A stretch of DNA of 7,541 nt, taken from positions 1 through 7,541 of the forward strand of contig JAZQHY010000058.1 in assembly GCA_045540815.1 (NCBI GenBank), in the 5' to 3' direction. Under the pieces are notes generated by a model, which worked only from the letters and a program-made list of their open reading frames with translations, searched no databases and was not told the DNA's origin. This document shows, one piece after another, positions 1 through 5,445 of the stretch. The position numbers were made by a program, and so were the translations under genes. This DNA comes from JAZQHR01 sp045540815 (GTDB lineage: Bacteria; Bacillota; Clostridia; UMGS1810). How positions within the stretch are numbered: position 1 is the first letter of the stretch; every line of letters starts with the position of its first letter.

Positions 1-1
1 T

Positions 2-445
2 GTAGTAAATAAATGGGATATGATTGAAAAAAATACAAATACTATGAATAACTTTAGAAATGACGTTATGGACGGACTTTCGTTTATGACATATGCGCCG
101 ATTGCATTTTTATCTGCTAAAACAGGTGAAAGACTTCCAAAGTTATTTGAGCTTATAAAATTTGTAAATGCGCAAAACGCAATGCGCATTTCGACAGGTG
201 TGCTAAATGATATACTAAACGAAGCTATAAATAAAGTTCAGCCGCCGTCAGACAAGGGTAAAAGGCTTAAGATTTATTATATCACCCAGGCAAGCACAAG
301 GCCGCCTACATTTATACTTTTTGTAAACAATAAGGAGCTCGCGCATTTCTCGTATGTGAGATATATAGAAAACCAGATAAGAACATCATTTGGACTTGAG
401 GGAACACCTGTAAGGTTTATTATCAGGGAAAGGTCAAAGGAGTAG
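2..445 (+). CDS. der: Ribosome-assembly GTPase Der (EngA), C-terminal part, 5'-truncated by window edge
   Basis: Only the last 147 codons are present; the reading frame is open to the left edge, so the start lies outside the window. The first visible residues, VVNKWD, are the G4 guanine-specificity motif (NKxD) of the second GTPase domain. SAKTG about 30 residues later is the G5 motif. The rest, from roughly residue 90 of the fragment, matches the KH-like C-terminal domain of Der, including the stretch ITQASTRPPTFILFVN and the ending GTPVRFIIRERSKE. Der proteins have two tandem GTPase domains followed by this KH-like domain and act in the cytoplasm in maturation of the 50S ribosomal subunit (family knowledge). 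The first GTPase domain and the P-loop of the second are not visible here. The gene ends with TAG only 4 nt before plsY, so the two are almost certainly co-transcribed. Identification is firm because both motif content and neighbours agree. Confidence 0.95.
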   Translation, partial: VVNKWDMIEKNTNTMNNFRNDVMDGLSFMTYAPIAFLSAKTGERLPKLFELIKFVNAQNAMRISTGVLNDILNEAINKVQPPSDKGKRLKIYYITQASTRPPTFILFVNNKELAHFSYVRYIENQIRTSFGLEGTPVRFIIRERSKE

Positions 446-449
446 TGTT

Positions 450-1058
450 ATGGTACTATTAGTTATAATTTCATTAGTGCTTTCGTATTTGATAGGAAGT
501 ATAAATACTTCTATTATTGTTTCAAAGCTAATGGGCAAAACAGATATAAGAAAGCACGGAAGCGGAAATGCCGGTGCTACAAATACCCTTCGTGTGCTTG
601 GCAAAAAGGCTGCGCTTTTCGTTGTAATAGGTGATGGATTAAAGGGAGTAATTTCAATTCTCATTGTGCGCGGTATATGTAATGCTCTAAATATTGACAG
701 CACTATACCTGTGTATTTTGCGGGTGTGTTTACAATACTTGGTCACAATTTTCCGATATTCTTTGGGTTTAAAGGCGGAAAAGGAATACTTACATCGCTT
801 TTCATCATACTTATGATTGATTGGAGAATAGGACTTTTAATCCTTGCTATATCTGTTGGTGTGATTGTCGCAACAAGATACGTATCTCTTGGATCGTGTG
901 TAGGTTCTGTGTTGTTTGTGATATTTGCACTTATATTCCACAGGGGCGATATGTGGTTTATAGGTTTTGCGCTTGTTATGGCGGCTATGGCACTTATTAA
1001 GCATAGGTCAAATATAGTAAGACTTATAAAAGGTACTGAATCGAAAATTAAATTTTAA
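450..1058 (+). CDS. plsY: Acyl-phosphate:glycerol-3-phosphate acyltransferase PlsY
   Basis: This 202-residue, very hydrophobic protein has about five predicted membrane segments and a family-typical length. PlsY transfers the acyl group from acyl-phosphate to position 1 of glycerol-3-phosphate, giving lysophosphatidic acid at the inner face of the membrane. All three conserved loop motifs are visible. Motif 1 (GSGNAGATNTLRVLG, residues 37-51) carries the conserved Ser38 and Arg48. Motif 2 (GFKGGKG, 106-112) is the glycine-rich phosphate-binding loop. Motif 3 near the C-terminus (HRSNIVRLIKGTE, 185-197) has the conserved His185, Asn188 and Glu197. The ATG at 450 is chosen because AAGGAG (437-442) lies 7 nt upstream, inside the last codons of der, and because residue 1 begins the first membrane segment directly. 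That arrangement suggests translational coupling to der. gpsA, which makes the glycerol-3-phosphate substrate, follows 48 nt downstream. No missing key residue was seen. Confidence 0.96.
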   Translation: MVLLVIISLVLSYLIGSINTSIIVSKLMGKTDIRKHGSGNAGATNTLRVLGKKAALFVVIGDGLKGVISILIVRGICNALNIDSTIPVYFAGVFTILGHNFPIFFGFKGGKGILTSLFIILMIDWRIGLLILAISVGVIVATRYVSLGSCVGSVLFVIFALIFHRGDMWFIGFALVMAAMALIKHRSNIVRLIKGTESKIKF

Positions 1059-1106
1059 ATAAATGTAATAGCTTATATTCAATTTGGAGATTAGGAGACG
1101 TGAATT

Positions 1107-2102
1107 ATGGCAAAAAATATTGCAGTTGTAGGTTCAGGAAGCTGGGGAACTGCTATGGCAGTGCATTTAGCCAAGATTGGCCATTCTATTGACCTTTGGT
1201 CGTGGAAAAAAGAAGAATGCGAAGCTATAGAAAAACACAGGGAAAACAAAGAATTTTTGCCTGGAGTGAAAATTCCCGAAAATGTCACATTAACGTATGA
1301 CATATCGTGCGTAAATGCTAAAGATTTTATTGTACTTGTATCACCATCGCAGGCGATGCGAAGTGTTGTCAAAAATATGAGTACATATGCCCATAAGGAT
1401 AGCATTATAGTCATATTGTCAAAGGGTTTGGAAAACGGCACACTAAAGACTATGTCAGAGGTTGTATCAGAAGAACTGCCTGAGAATAAGATTGTAGTTA
1501 TGTCTGGTCCATCGCACGCTGAAGAGGTTTCAAGAGATATTCCTACGGCAAATGTTGCAGCATCAGATGATATTAATGTTGCAAGAGCTGTTCAAACTGA
1601 ATTTATGAATGATTATTTTCGTATATATACGGGTAGCGACGTTTTAGGAGTTGAGCTTGGCGGTGCGGTTAAAAATGTCATTGCACTTTGTGCAGGCATT
1701 GTTGATGGTATAGGGTTTGGAGATAACACAAAAGCCGCTCTAATGACACGTGGAATGAGGGAAATATCACGACTTGGCGTGGAAATGGGTGCAAAAGAGG
1801 AAACATTTAACGGTCTTGCAGGCATAGGCGACCTTATTGTTACCTGTACCAGTATGCATAGTCGAAACAGACGTGCGGGAATACTTATAGGTCAGGGGTA
1901 TACACTTGAGGAAGCTATAGAAAAGGTTCATATGGTGGTTGAAGGAGTGTATAGCACAAAAGCAACGTATGAACTTGCAAAAAAATACAACGTGGATATG
2001 CCTATCGTAACCGAAGCATACAATGTGTTATTTAACTGCAAGAATGCAAAGCAGGCAGTAATTGACCTTATGAATCGTGGGAAAAAAGATGAAACTTATT
2101 AA
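1107..2102 (+). CDS. gpsA: NAD(P)-dependent glycerol-3-phosphate dehydrogenase GpsA
   Basis: The protein has 331 residues, the normal length for GpsA, a cytoplasmic enzyme that reduces dihydroxyacetone phosphate to sn-glycerol-3-phosphate for phospholipid synthesis. An N-terminal Rossmann fold is shown by VVGSGSWGTAMA (residues 7-18), with the GxGxxG-type dinucleotide-binding loop in the GSGSWG form typical of the family. LSKGLE carries the conserved Lys106, SGPSHAEEV is the family signature, and GGAVKNVIALCAG holds the catalytic Lys189. FGDNTKAAL and CTSMHSRNRRAG supply the Asn and Arg residues of the substrate and cofactor pocket. The start at 1107 is supported by AGGAGA (1093-1098), 8 nt upstream; a second purine-rich stretch (TTGGAGA, 1084-1090) lies just before it. 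The gene sits downstream of plsY, the enzyme that consumes its product. I saw no convincing promoter in the 48-nt gap, so transcription from der-plsY is likely. No terminator hairpin follows. Confidence 0.97.
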   Translation: MAKNIAVVGSGSWGTAMAVHLAKIGHSIDLWSWKKEECEAIEKHRENKEFLPGVKIPENVTLTYDISCVNAKDFIVLVSPSQAMRSVVKNMSTYAHKDSIIVILSKGLENGTLKTMSEVVSEELPENKIVVMSGPSHAEEVSRDIPTANVAASDDINVARAVQTEFMNDYFRIYTGSDVLGVELGGAVKNVIALCAGIVDGIGFGDNTKAALMTRGMREISRLGVEMGAKEETFNGLAGIGDLIVTCTSMHSRNRRAGILIGQGYTLEEAIEKVHMVVEGVYSTKATYELAKKYNVDMPIVTEAYNVLFNCKNAKQAVIDLMNRGKKDETY

Positions 2103-2107
2103 AAACA

Positions 2108-2136
2108 TTGATTTATTTGATGTTTTGATGTAAAAT
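2108..2136 (+). promoter_or_regulatory. Probable SigA-type promoter for pgi
   Basis: TTGATT (2108-2113) and TAAAAT (2131-2136) are separated by 17 nt and match the -35 and -10 consensus at 4/6 and 5/6 positions. Transcription would begin near 2143, giving a leader of about 30 nt before the pgi ATG. The spacer contains an exact tandem 8-mer (2116-2131). A second, weaker pair, TTGATG (2117-2122) and TAAAGT (2140-2145), also has a 17-nt spacer and is shifted by 9 nt. The call rests on motif match only, and AT-rich DNA yields such matches by chance. Confidence 0.45.
2116..2131 (+). repeat. Exact tandem duplication of an 8-mer between gpsA and pgi
   Basis: TTTGATGT occurs twice head to tail, at 2116-2123 and 2124-2131. 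A further TTGAT lies just upstream at 2108-2112. The repeat fills most of the spacer of the putative pgi promoter and overlaps the first base of its -10 element. It could be a slippage product or a pair of regulator half-sites; the sequence does not decide between these. Confidence 0.6.
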
Positions 2137-2172
2137 TAGTAAAGTATAGTAAATATTAGGAGGAACAGGGAA

Positions 2173-3516
2173 ATGTCACTTATTAAATTTGACTACACAA
2201 AGGCTAGTAGTTTTATCTCTGAAGATGAGATTAAAAATATCAAACCAAGCATTTGTGCGGCAGCAAAAACATTAAACGATAAAAATGGTGCAGGAAATGA
2301 CTTTTTGGGTTGGGTAGACCTTCCTGAAACTTATGATAAAGAGGAATTTGCCAGAGTTAAAAAGGCAGCTGAAAAGATTAAAGAAAATTCTGATGTGCTC
2401 GTTGTAATAGGTATTGGCGGTTCATACCTTGGTGCGAAGGCAGCAATAGATATGCTTACAAGCTCATTTTTTAATCTTCAATCAAAAGAGGATAGAAAAG
2501 CTCCGCAGATACTTTTTGCAGGTAACAGCATTAGCTCTTCTTACCTAAATGACCTTGTAAACTACGTTAAAGATAAAGATTTCAGTGTAAATGTTATTTC
2601 AAAATCAGGTACTACTACTGAGCCTGCAATAGCATTTAGAGTATTTAGAGAACTTCTTGTTAAAAAATACGGTAAAGATGGTGCTAAGGAAAGAATTTTT
2701 GCCACTACTGATAAAGCGCGTGGTGCTCTTAAAAACCTTTCTGACAAAGAAGGATATGAAACGTTTGTTATTCCTGACGATGTAGGTGGAAGATTTTCGG
2801 TTTTAACTCCTGTAGGACTTCTTCCAATTGCTGCAGCAGGCATTGATATAGATGCTATGATGCAGGGTGCATACGATGCTATGAAGGAATATGAAAAAGA
2901 CTTTGATGACAACGATTGTTACAAATATGCCGCTGTAAGAAACATACTTAACAGAAAAGGCAAAACTGTTGAACTTATGGTTAACTATGAGCCATGCCTT
3001 CAGTATTTCTCTGAATGGTGGAAACAGTTATACGGCGAGAGCGAAGGGAAAGACCTTAAAGGCTTGTTCCCTGCATCTGTAAACTTTTCAACAGACCTTC
3101 ACTCTATGGGACAGTTCATTCAGGACGGTACAAGACTTATGTTTGAAACAGTTCTTAACGTTGAAGCTCCAAAGAGTGATGTTGTAATTGAGGAAGAAGA
3201 GGGCGATATCGACGGACTAAATTTCCTAAAAGGAAAAACAGTTGATTTTGTAAACAAGAAAGCTTACCTTGGTACAATGCTTGCTCATACAGATGGTAAT
3301 GTTCCAAACCTTGTTATAAACATTCCTGAAATAAGCCCATATTACTTTGGTAACCTTGTATACTTCTTCGAAAAGGCTTGTGCAGTAAGTGGTTACACTT
3401 TGGGTGTTAATCCATTTGACCAGCCTGGAGTTGAGTCGTATAAGAAGAATATGTTTGCTCTTCTTGGTAAGAAAGGCTACGAAGCCGAAAAAGAAGCGCT
3501 AGAAAAAAGATTATAA
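2173..3516 (+). CDS. pgi: Glucose-6-phosphate isomerase
   Basis: The 447-residue length fits the Bacillus/Clostridium type of the enzyme (about 450), shorter than the proteobacterial and eukaryotic form (about 550). It interconverts glucose-6-phosphate and fructose-6-phosphate in glycolysis and gluconeogenesis, in the cytoplasm. Two sugar-isomerase (SIS) lobes are visible: the first with GIGGSYLGAKAA (80-91) and the phosphate-binding SKSGTTTE (143-150), and the family signature GGRFSVLTPVG from residue 205. Catalytic residues are recognisable as Glu289 in YGESEGK, His310 in DLHSMGQ and Lys424 in the C-terminal signature FDQPGVESYK. The ATG at 2173 has a perfect AGGAGG (2158-2163), 9 nt upstream, suggesting efficient translation. 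A probable own promoter lies in the 70-nt gap after gpsA, and a strong intrinsic terminator follows 13 nt after the stop codon. The gene may therefore be transcribed both alone and by read-through from der-plsY-gpsA. Confidence 0.98.
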   Translation: MSLIKFDYTKASSFISEDEIKNIKPSICAAAKTLNDKNGAGNDFLGWVDLPETYDKEEFARVKKAAEKIKENSDVLVVIGIGGSYLGAKAAIDMLTSSFFNLQSKEDRKAPQILFAGNSISSSYLNDLVNYVKDKDFSVNVISKSGTTTEPAIAFRVFRELLVKKYGKDGAKERIFATTDKARGALKNLSDKEGYETFVIPDDVGGRFSVLTPVGLLPIAAAGIDIDAMMQGAYDAMKEYEKDFDDNDCYKYAAVRNILNRKGKTVELMVNYEPCLQYFSEWWKQLYGESEGKDLKGLFPASVNFSTDLHSMGQFIQDGTRLMFETVLNVEAPKSDVVIEEEEGDIDGLNFLKGKTVDFVNKKAYLGTMLAHTDGNVPNLVINIPEISPYYFGNLVYFFEKACAVSGYTLGVNPFDQPGVESYKKNMFALLGKKGYEAEKEALEKRL

Positions 3517-3529
3517 TAAAAATACTATT

Positions 3530-3557
3530 GGCGATGCGAAAATGCATCGCCTTTTTT
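3530..3557 (+). terminator. Rho-independent terminator after pgi
   Basis: A perfect 8-bp stem, GGCGATGC (3530-3537) pairing with GCATCGCC (3544-3551), encloses a 6-nt GAAAAT loop. It is followed at once by six T (3552-3557) and further AT-rich sequence. The stem is GC-rich against an AT-rich background. It begins 13 nt after the pgi stop codon and separates the upstream block from the flavoprotein gene. An A-rich stretch before the stem could give weak termination from the other strand, but no minus-strand gene is near. Confidence 0.95.
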
Positions 3558-3623
3558 ATTATAAAAAAGTGCTCTGAGAACGGTGAAAATCTATAGCTGT
3601 TATACTGGTGAATTGGTATTATA

Positions 3624-3653
3624 TTACAATATTGTGTCGAATTTGGATATGAT
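3624..3653 (+). promoter_or_regulatory. Weak promoter candidate for the flavoprotein gene
   Basis: TATGAT (3648-3653) matches the -10 consensus at 5/6 positions. The best -35 at a suitable distance is TTACAA (3624-3629, 18-nt spacer), a poor 3/6 match. Because a strong terminator precedes this gap, the downstream gene needs a promoter somewhere in 3558-3715; this is the best candidate I see. The -35 element overlaps a perfect palindrome (3626-3635). A poor -35 with an overlapping palindrome would suit a regulated promoter, but that is inference. Confidence 0.3.
3626..3635. promoter_or_regulatory. Operator-like palindrome ACAATATTGT
   Basis: A perfect 10-bp palindrome lies in the gap between the pgi terminator and the flavoprotein gene, overlapping the candidate -35 region. 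The symmetry does not extend beyond 10 bp. I do not recognise it as a Rex, Fur, PerR, LexA or NrdR box. It could be a regulator site or chance in AT-rich DNA. Confidence 0.3.
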
Positions 3654-3679
3654 AAAGGAATTTTTTTATATTTGAAGTA

Positions 3680-3696
3680 TTATATATGTTATATAA
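3680..3696. repeat. AT-only inverted repeat (7-3-7) just before the flavoprotein ribosome binding site
   Basis: TTATATA (3680-3686), spacer TGT, TATATAA (3690-3696) form a perfect inverted repeat. It ends 6 nt before the GGAGG ribosome binding site (3703-3707). As RNA it would make only a weak A-U hairpin; as DNA it could be an operator. Chance is a real possibility at this base composition. Confidence 0.35.
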
Positions 3697-3715
3697 ATAT
3701 TTGGAGGCATAATAA

Positions 3716-4297
3716 ATGAAGGTTATAGCGTTAAATGGCAGTCACAACAAAGATGGAAATACGGCTTTTATGCTTAAAACTGTACTTTCGGAATGTGATA
3801 AAAAAGGTATAGAAACAGAACTTATAAATGTTCACGAGGCAGTTAGCTCGGCAAAAATCCCGTTTTGCGTAAGTTGTTCATCGCCTTGTAACAAAAGCTG
3901 TTATAAAGATACACTTTTGGATGAAACATTTGAAAAATTAAAAGAATGTGATGCAATTGTATTTGGCAGTCCTGTGTATTTCGGCTCGATGTCAGGACAG
4001 CTAAAATGTTTTTTTGATAAAACAAGAAACGTAAGAGCTAACAAATATTTTCACGGGAAAATTGGCGGTGTAGTTACAGTCGGCGCGTCAGAATACGGCG
4101 GACAGGAGCTTACAGCAAGAGCTATTCAGGACGCAATGTTTGTTGATGGAATGACCATAGTTGGGAATGCATCAATTGAATATGGCGCAGGACATATAGG
4201 TGCTTGCGGTAGAAAAAATGCTTGCGAAAGCGAAATAGCCATTTTAAAGGCCAAAAGCCTTGGCGCCAGAATATGTGAAGAGCTTTTGAAGAAATAA
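3716..4297 (+). CDS. Flavodoxin-fold FMN reductase, probable iron-sulfur flavoprotein
   Basis: This is a 193-residue protein of the NADPH-dependent FMN reductase / iron-sulfur flavoprotein family. The N-terminal MKVIALNGSHNKDGNTAFML (1-20) is the phosphate-binding loop of the flavodoxin-like fold for FMN. GSPVYFGSMSGQLK (84-97) is the second conserved flavin-binding segment, followed by FFDKT. Between them lies a four-cysteine cluster, Cys51, Cys54, Cys58 and Cys62 (CxxCxxxCxxxC), placed where iron-sulfur flavoproteins bind a 4Fe-4S cluster. A typical role would be electron transfer or redox defence in an anaerobe; the physiological partner cannot be read from the sequence. GGAGG (3703-3707) lies 8 nt before the ATG. 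The gene stands after the pgi terminator with its own leader and is followed 47 nt later by dgt with no terminator between, so co-transcription with dgt is likely. Family assignment is good; cluster presence and function are inference. Confidence 0.88.
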   Translation: MKVIALNGSHNKDGNTAFMLKTVLSECDKKGIETELINVHEAVSSAKIPFCVSCSSPCNKSCYKDTLLDETFEKLKECDAIVFGSPVYFGSMSGQLKCFFDKTRNVRANKYFHGKIGGVVTVGASEYGGQELTARAIQDAMFVDGMTIVGNASIEYGAGHIGACGRKNACESEIAILKAKSLGARICEELLKK

Positions 4298-4332
4298 TTT
4301 GACGCAAAATTTTTCTATGTTGCACACTGATG

Positions 4333-4337
4333 AGGAG
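4333..4337 (+). promoter_or_regulatory. Ribosome binding site that decides the dgt start
   Basis: AGGAG (4333-4337) lies 7 nt before the ATG at 4345. The in-frame ATG at 4330 directly precedes this motif and has no ribosome binding site of its own, so the five extra residues it would add (MRRLS) are encoded by the ribosome binding site region and are probably not translated. Confidence 0.85.
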
Positions 4338-4344
4338 ATTATCT

Positions 4345-5343
4345 ATGACAATACGCGAGATGTATGAAAATTTAGAGAAAGAAATGTTGTCGAAATATGC
4401 CTGCCTATCGGTTAATACAAAAGGCAGACAGATGTATGAGGAAAAATGCCCTATAAGAACTGATTTTGCACGTGATAAGGATAGAATAATACATTCAAAG
4501 GCGTTTAGAAGGCTTAAACATAAAACACAGGTTTTTATATCGCCTGACAACGACCATTTCAGAACACGTCTTACACATACCCTTGAAGTGTCGCAGATAG
4601 CAAGAACTATCGCGAGGGCACTTAAACTTAACGAGGATTTGACAGAGGCTATATGTGTAGGACACGACCTTGGCCACACTCCGTTTGGACATATTGGCGA
4701 AACTATGTTAAATGAACTTTCGCCAAATGGTTTTAAACATTACAAGCAAAGCCTTAGGGTAGTTGACTGCATAGAAAAAGACGGCAAGGGACTTAATCTT
4801 ACATATGAAGTAAGAGATGGTATACTTAATCATACGGGTGATAATCAGCCGGAAACGTACGAAGGTATTATAGTTAAATATGCTGATAAATTTGCATATT
4901 TAAATCACGATATTGACGATGCTATAAGGGCGGGTATGCTTTCGGTAGAGGATATACCGCAAAAATTTTTGGACAGTCTTGGAAGAACACATTCCGGGAG
5001 AATTAATACCCTTATCAGTGACATAATTACGCAGACAAACAGGCATAATGTAATATGTATGACAGAAGAGCTGGAACGAAATATGTACGAACTCAAAAAA
5101 TTTATGTTTGATAATGTATATGTTAAATTCCATTCTCAAAACGAACGCGTAAAAATGGTAATAGAAAAAATATATAATTATGTGAAAATGTATCCTGAAA
5201 AGCTCCCTGAAGATTATAAAAAGCTTTTGGATAATGCTGATATAGATACTGTTGCGTGCGATTACATAGCAAGTATGTCGGACGGATATATTATAAAAAT
5301 GTATAATGAATTATTTATGCCGCATTTTTGGTCATCAATTTAA
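4345..5343 (+). CDS. dgt: HD-domain deoxynucleoside triphosphate triphosphohydrolase (dGTPase-like)
   Basis: The protein is 332 residues from the ATG at 4345 and belongs to the dGTPase family, which hydrolyses dNTPs to deoxynucleosides and triphosphate and so trims the dNTP pool. The HD-type metal site is visible: His78 in RTRLTHTLEVSQ, His107-Asp108 in GHDLGHTPFGH, and the later acidic residue in NHDIDDA (His188, Asp189, Asp192). The N-terminal DFARDKDRIIHSKAFRRLKHKTQVF (40-64) is strongly characteristic of the family. The length fits the shorter Firmicute form rather than the roughly 500-residue E. coli Dgt, so the preferred dNTP and any allosteric activation cannot be assumed to match E. 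coli. The gene lies between the flavoprotein gene and dnaG; a dgt-dnaG-rpoD order recurs in Clostridia to my knowledge, and the link between dNTP level and replication priming makes functional sense. No terminator hairpin follows, so read-through into dnaG is possible. Confidence 0.95.
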   Translation: MTIREMYENLEKEMLSKYACLSVNTKGRQMYEEKCPIRTDFARDKDRIIHSKAFRRLKHKTQVFISPDNDHFRTRLTHTLEVSQIARTIARALKLNEDLTEAICVGHDLGHTPFGHIGETMLNELSPNGFKHYKQSLRVVDCIEKDGKGLNLTYEVRDGILNHTGDNQPETYEGIIVKYADKFAYLNHDIDDAIRAGMLSVEDIPQKFLDSLGRTHSGRINTLISDIITQTNRHNVICMTEELERNMYELKKFMFDNVYVKFHSQNERVKMVIEKIYNYVKMYPEKLPEDYKKLLDNADIDTVACDYIASMSDGYIIKMYNELFMPHFWSSI

Positions 5344-5394
5344 AATTATGAAAAAAGAAGGAATTTAAAAAAAGATGTCGAATAACTTTTTGTG

Positions 5395-5423
5395 TTGACA
5401 AAATGCAAAATTTGTTCTATAAA
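5395..5423 (+). promoter_or_regulatory. Near-consensus SigA-type promoter for dnaG-rpoD
   Basis: TTGACA (5395-5400, perfect -35) and TATAAA (5418-5423, 5/6 match to the -10) are separated by exactly 17 nt. Transcription would start near 5430, immediately at the dnaG ribosome binding site (5431-5438), giving a leader of only about 16 nt before the ATG at 5446. It is the best promoter in the window and would be read by the primary sigma factor encoded by rpoD downstream, so rpoD may sit in an autoregulatory loop (inference). Confidence 0.85.
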
Positions 5424-5445
5424 TTTTACGAAAGGAAGAATACGA

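Noticed and set aside
434..703. Minus-strand open frames opposite plsY, gpsA, pgi, dgt and dnaG (for example 434-703, 1091-1441, 4122-4679)
   Set aside because: Each lies opposite a well-identified plus-strand gene, shows no recognisable domain, and has no convincing ribosome binding site. They look like mirror frames of coding sequence.
3558..3715. Riboswitch or small RNA in the gap before the flavoprotein gene
   Set aside because: No GC-containing stem set, conserved riboswitch core or second terminator hairpin is visible; only AT-rich repeats were found.
4299..4327. TTGACG (4299-4304) right after the flavoprotein stop as a -35 element for dgt
   Set aside because: No acceptable -10 hexamer lies 16-18 nt downstream; the positions read GCACAC or similar.
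4330..4344. ATG at 4330 as the dgt start
   Set aside because: It lies immediately before the AGGAG that serves the ATG at 4345, has no ribosome binding site of its own, and adds only five residues outside the family's conserved part.
5369..5391. AAAAAG ... CTTTTT inverted repeat in the dgt-dnaG gap, as a possible dgt terminator
   Set aside because: The stem is only 6 bp, almost all A-U, with an 11-nt loop and no separate T-run after it, so it is too weak to call a terminator.
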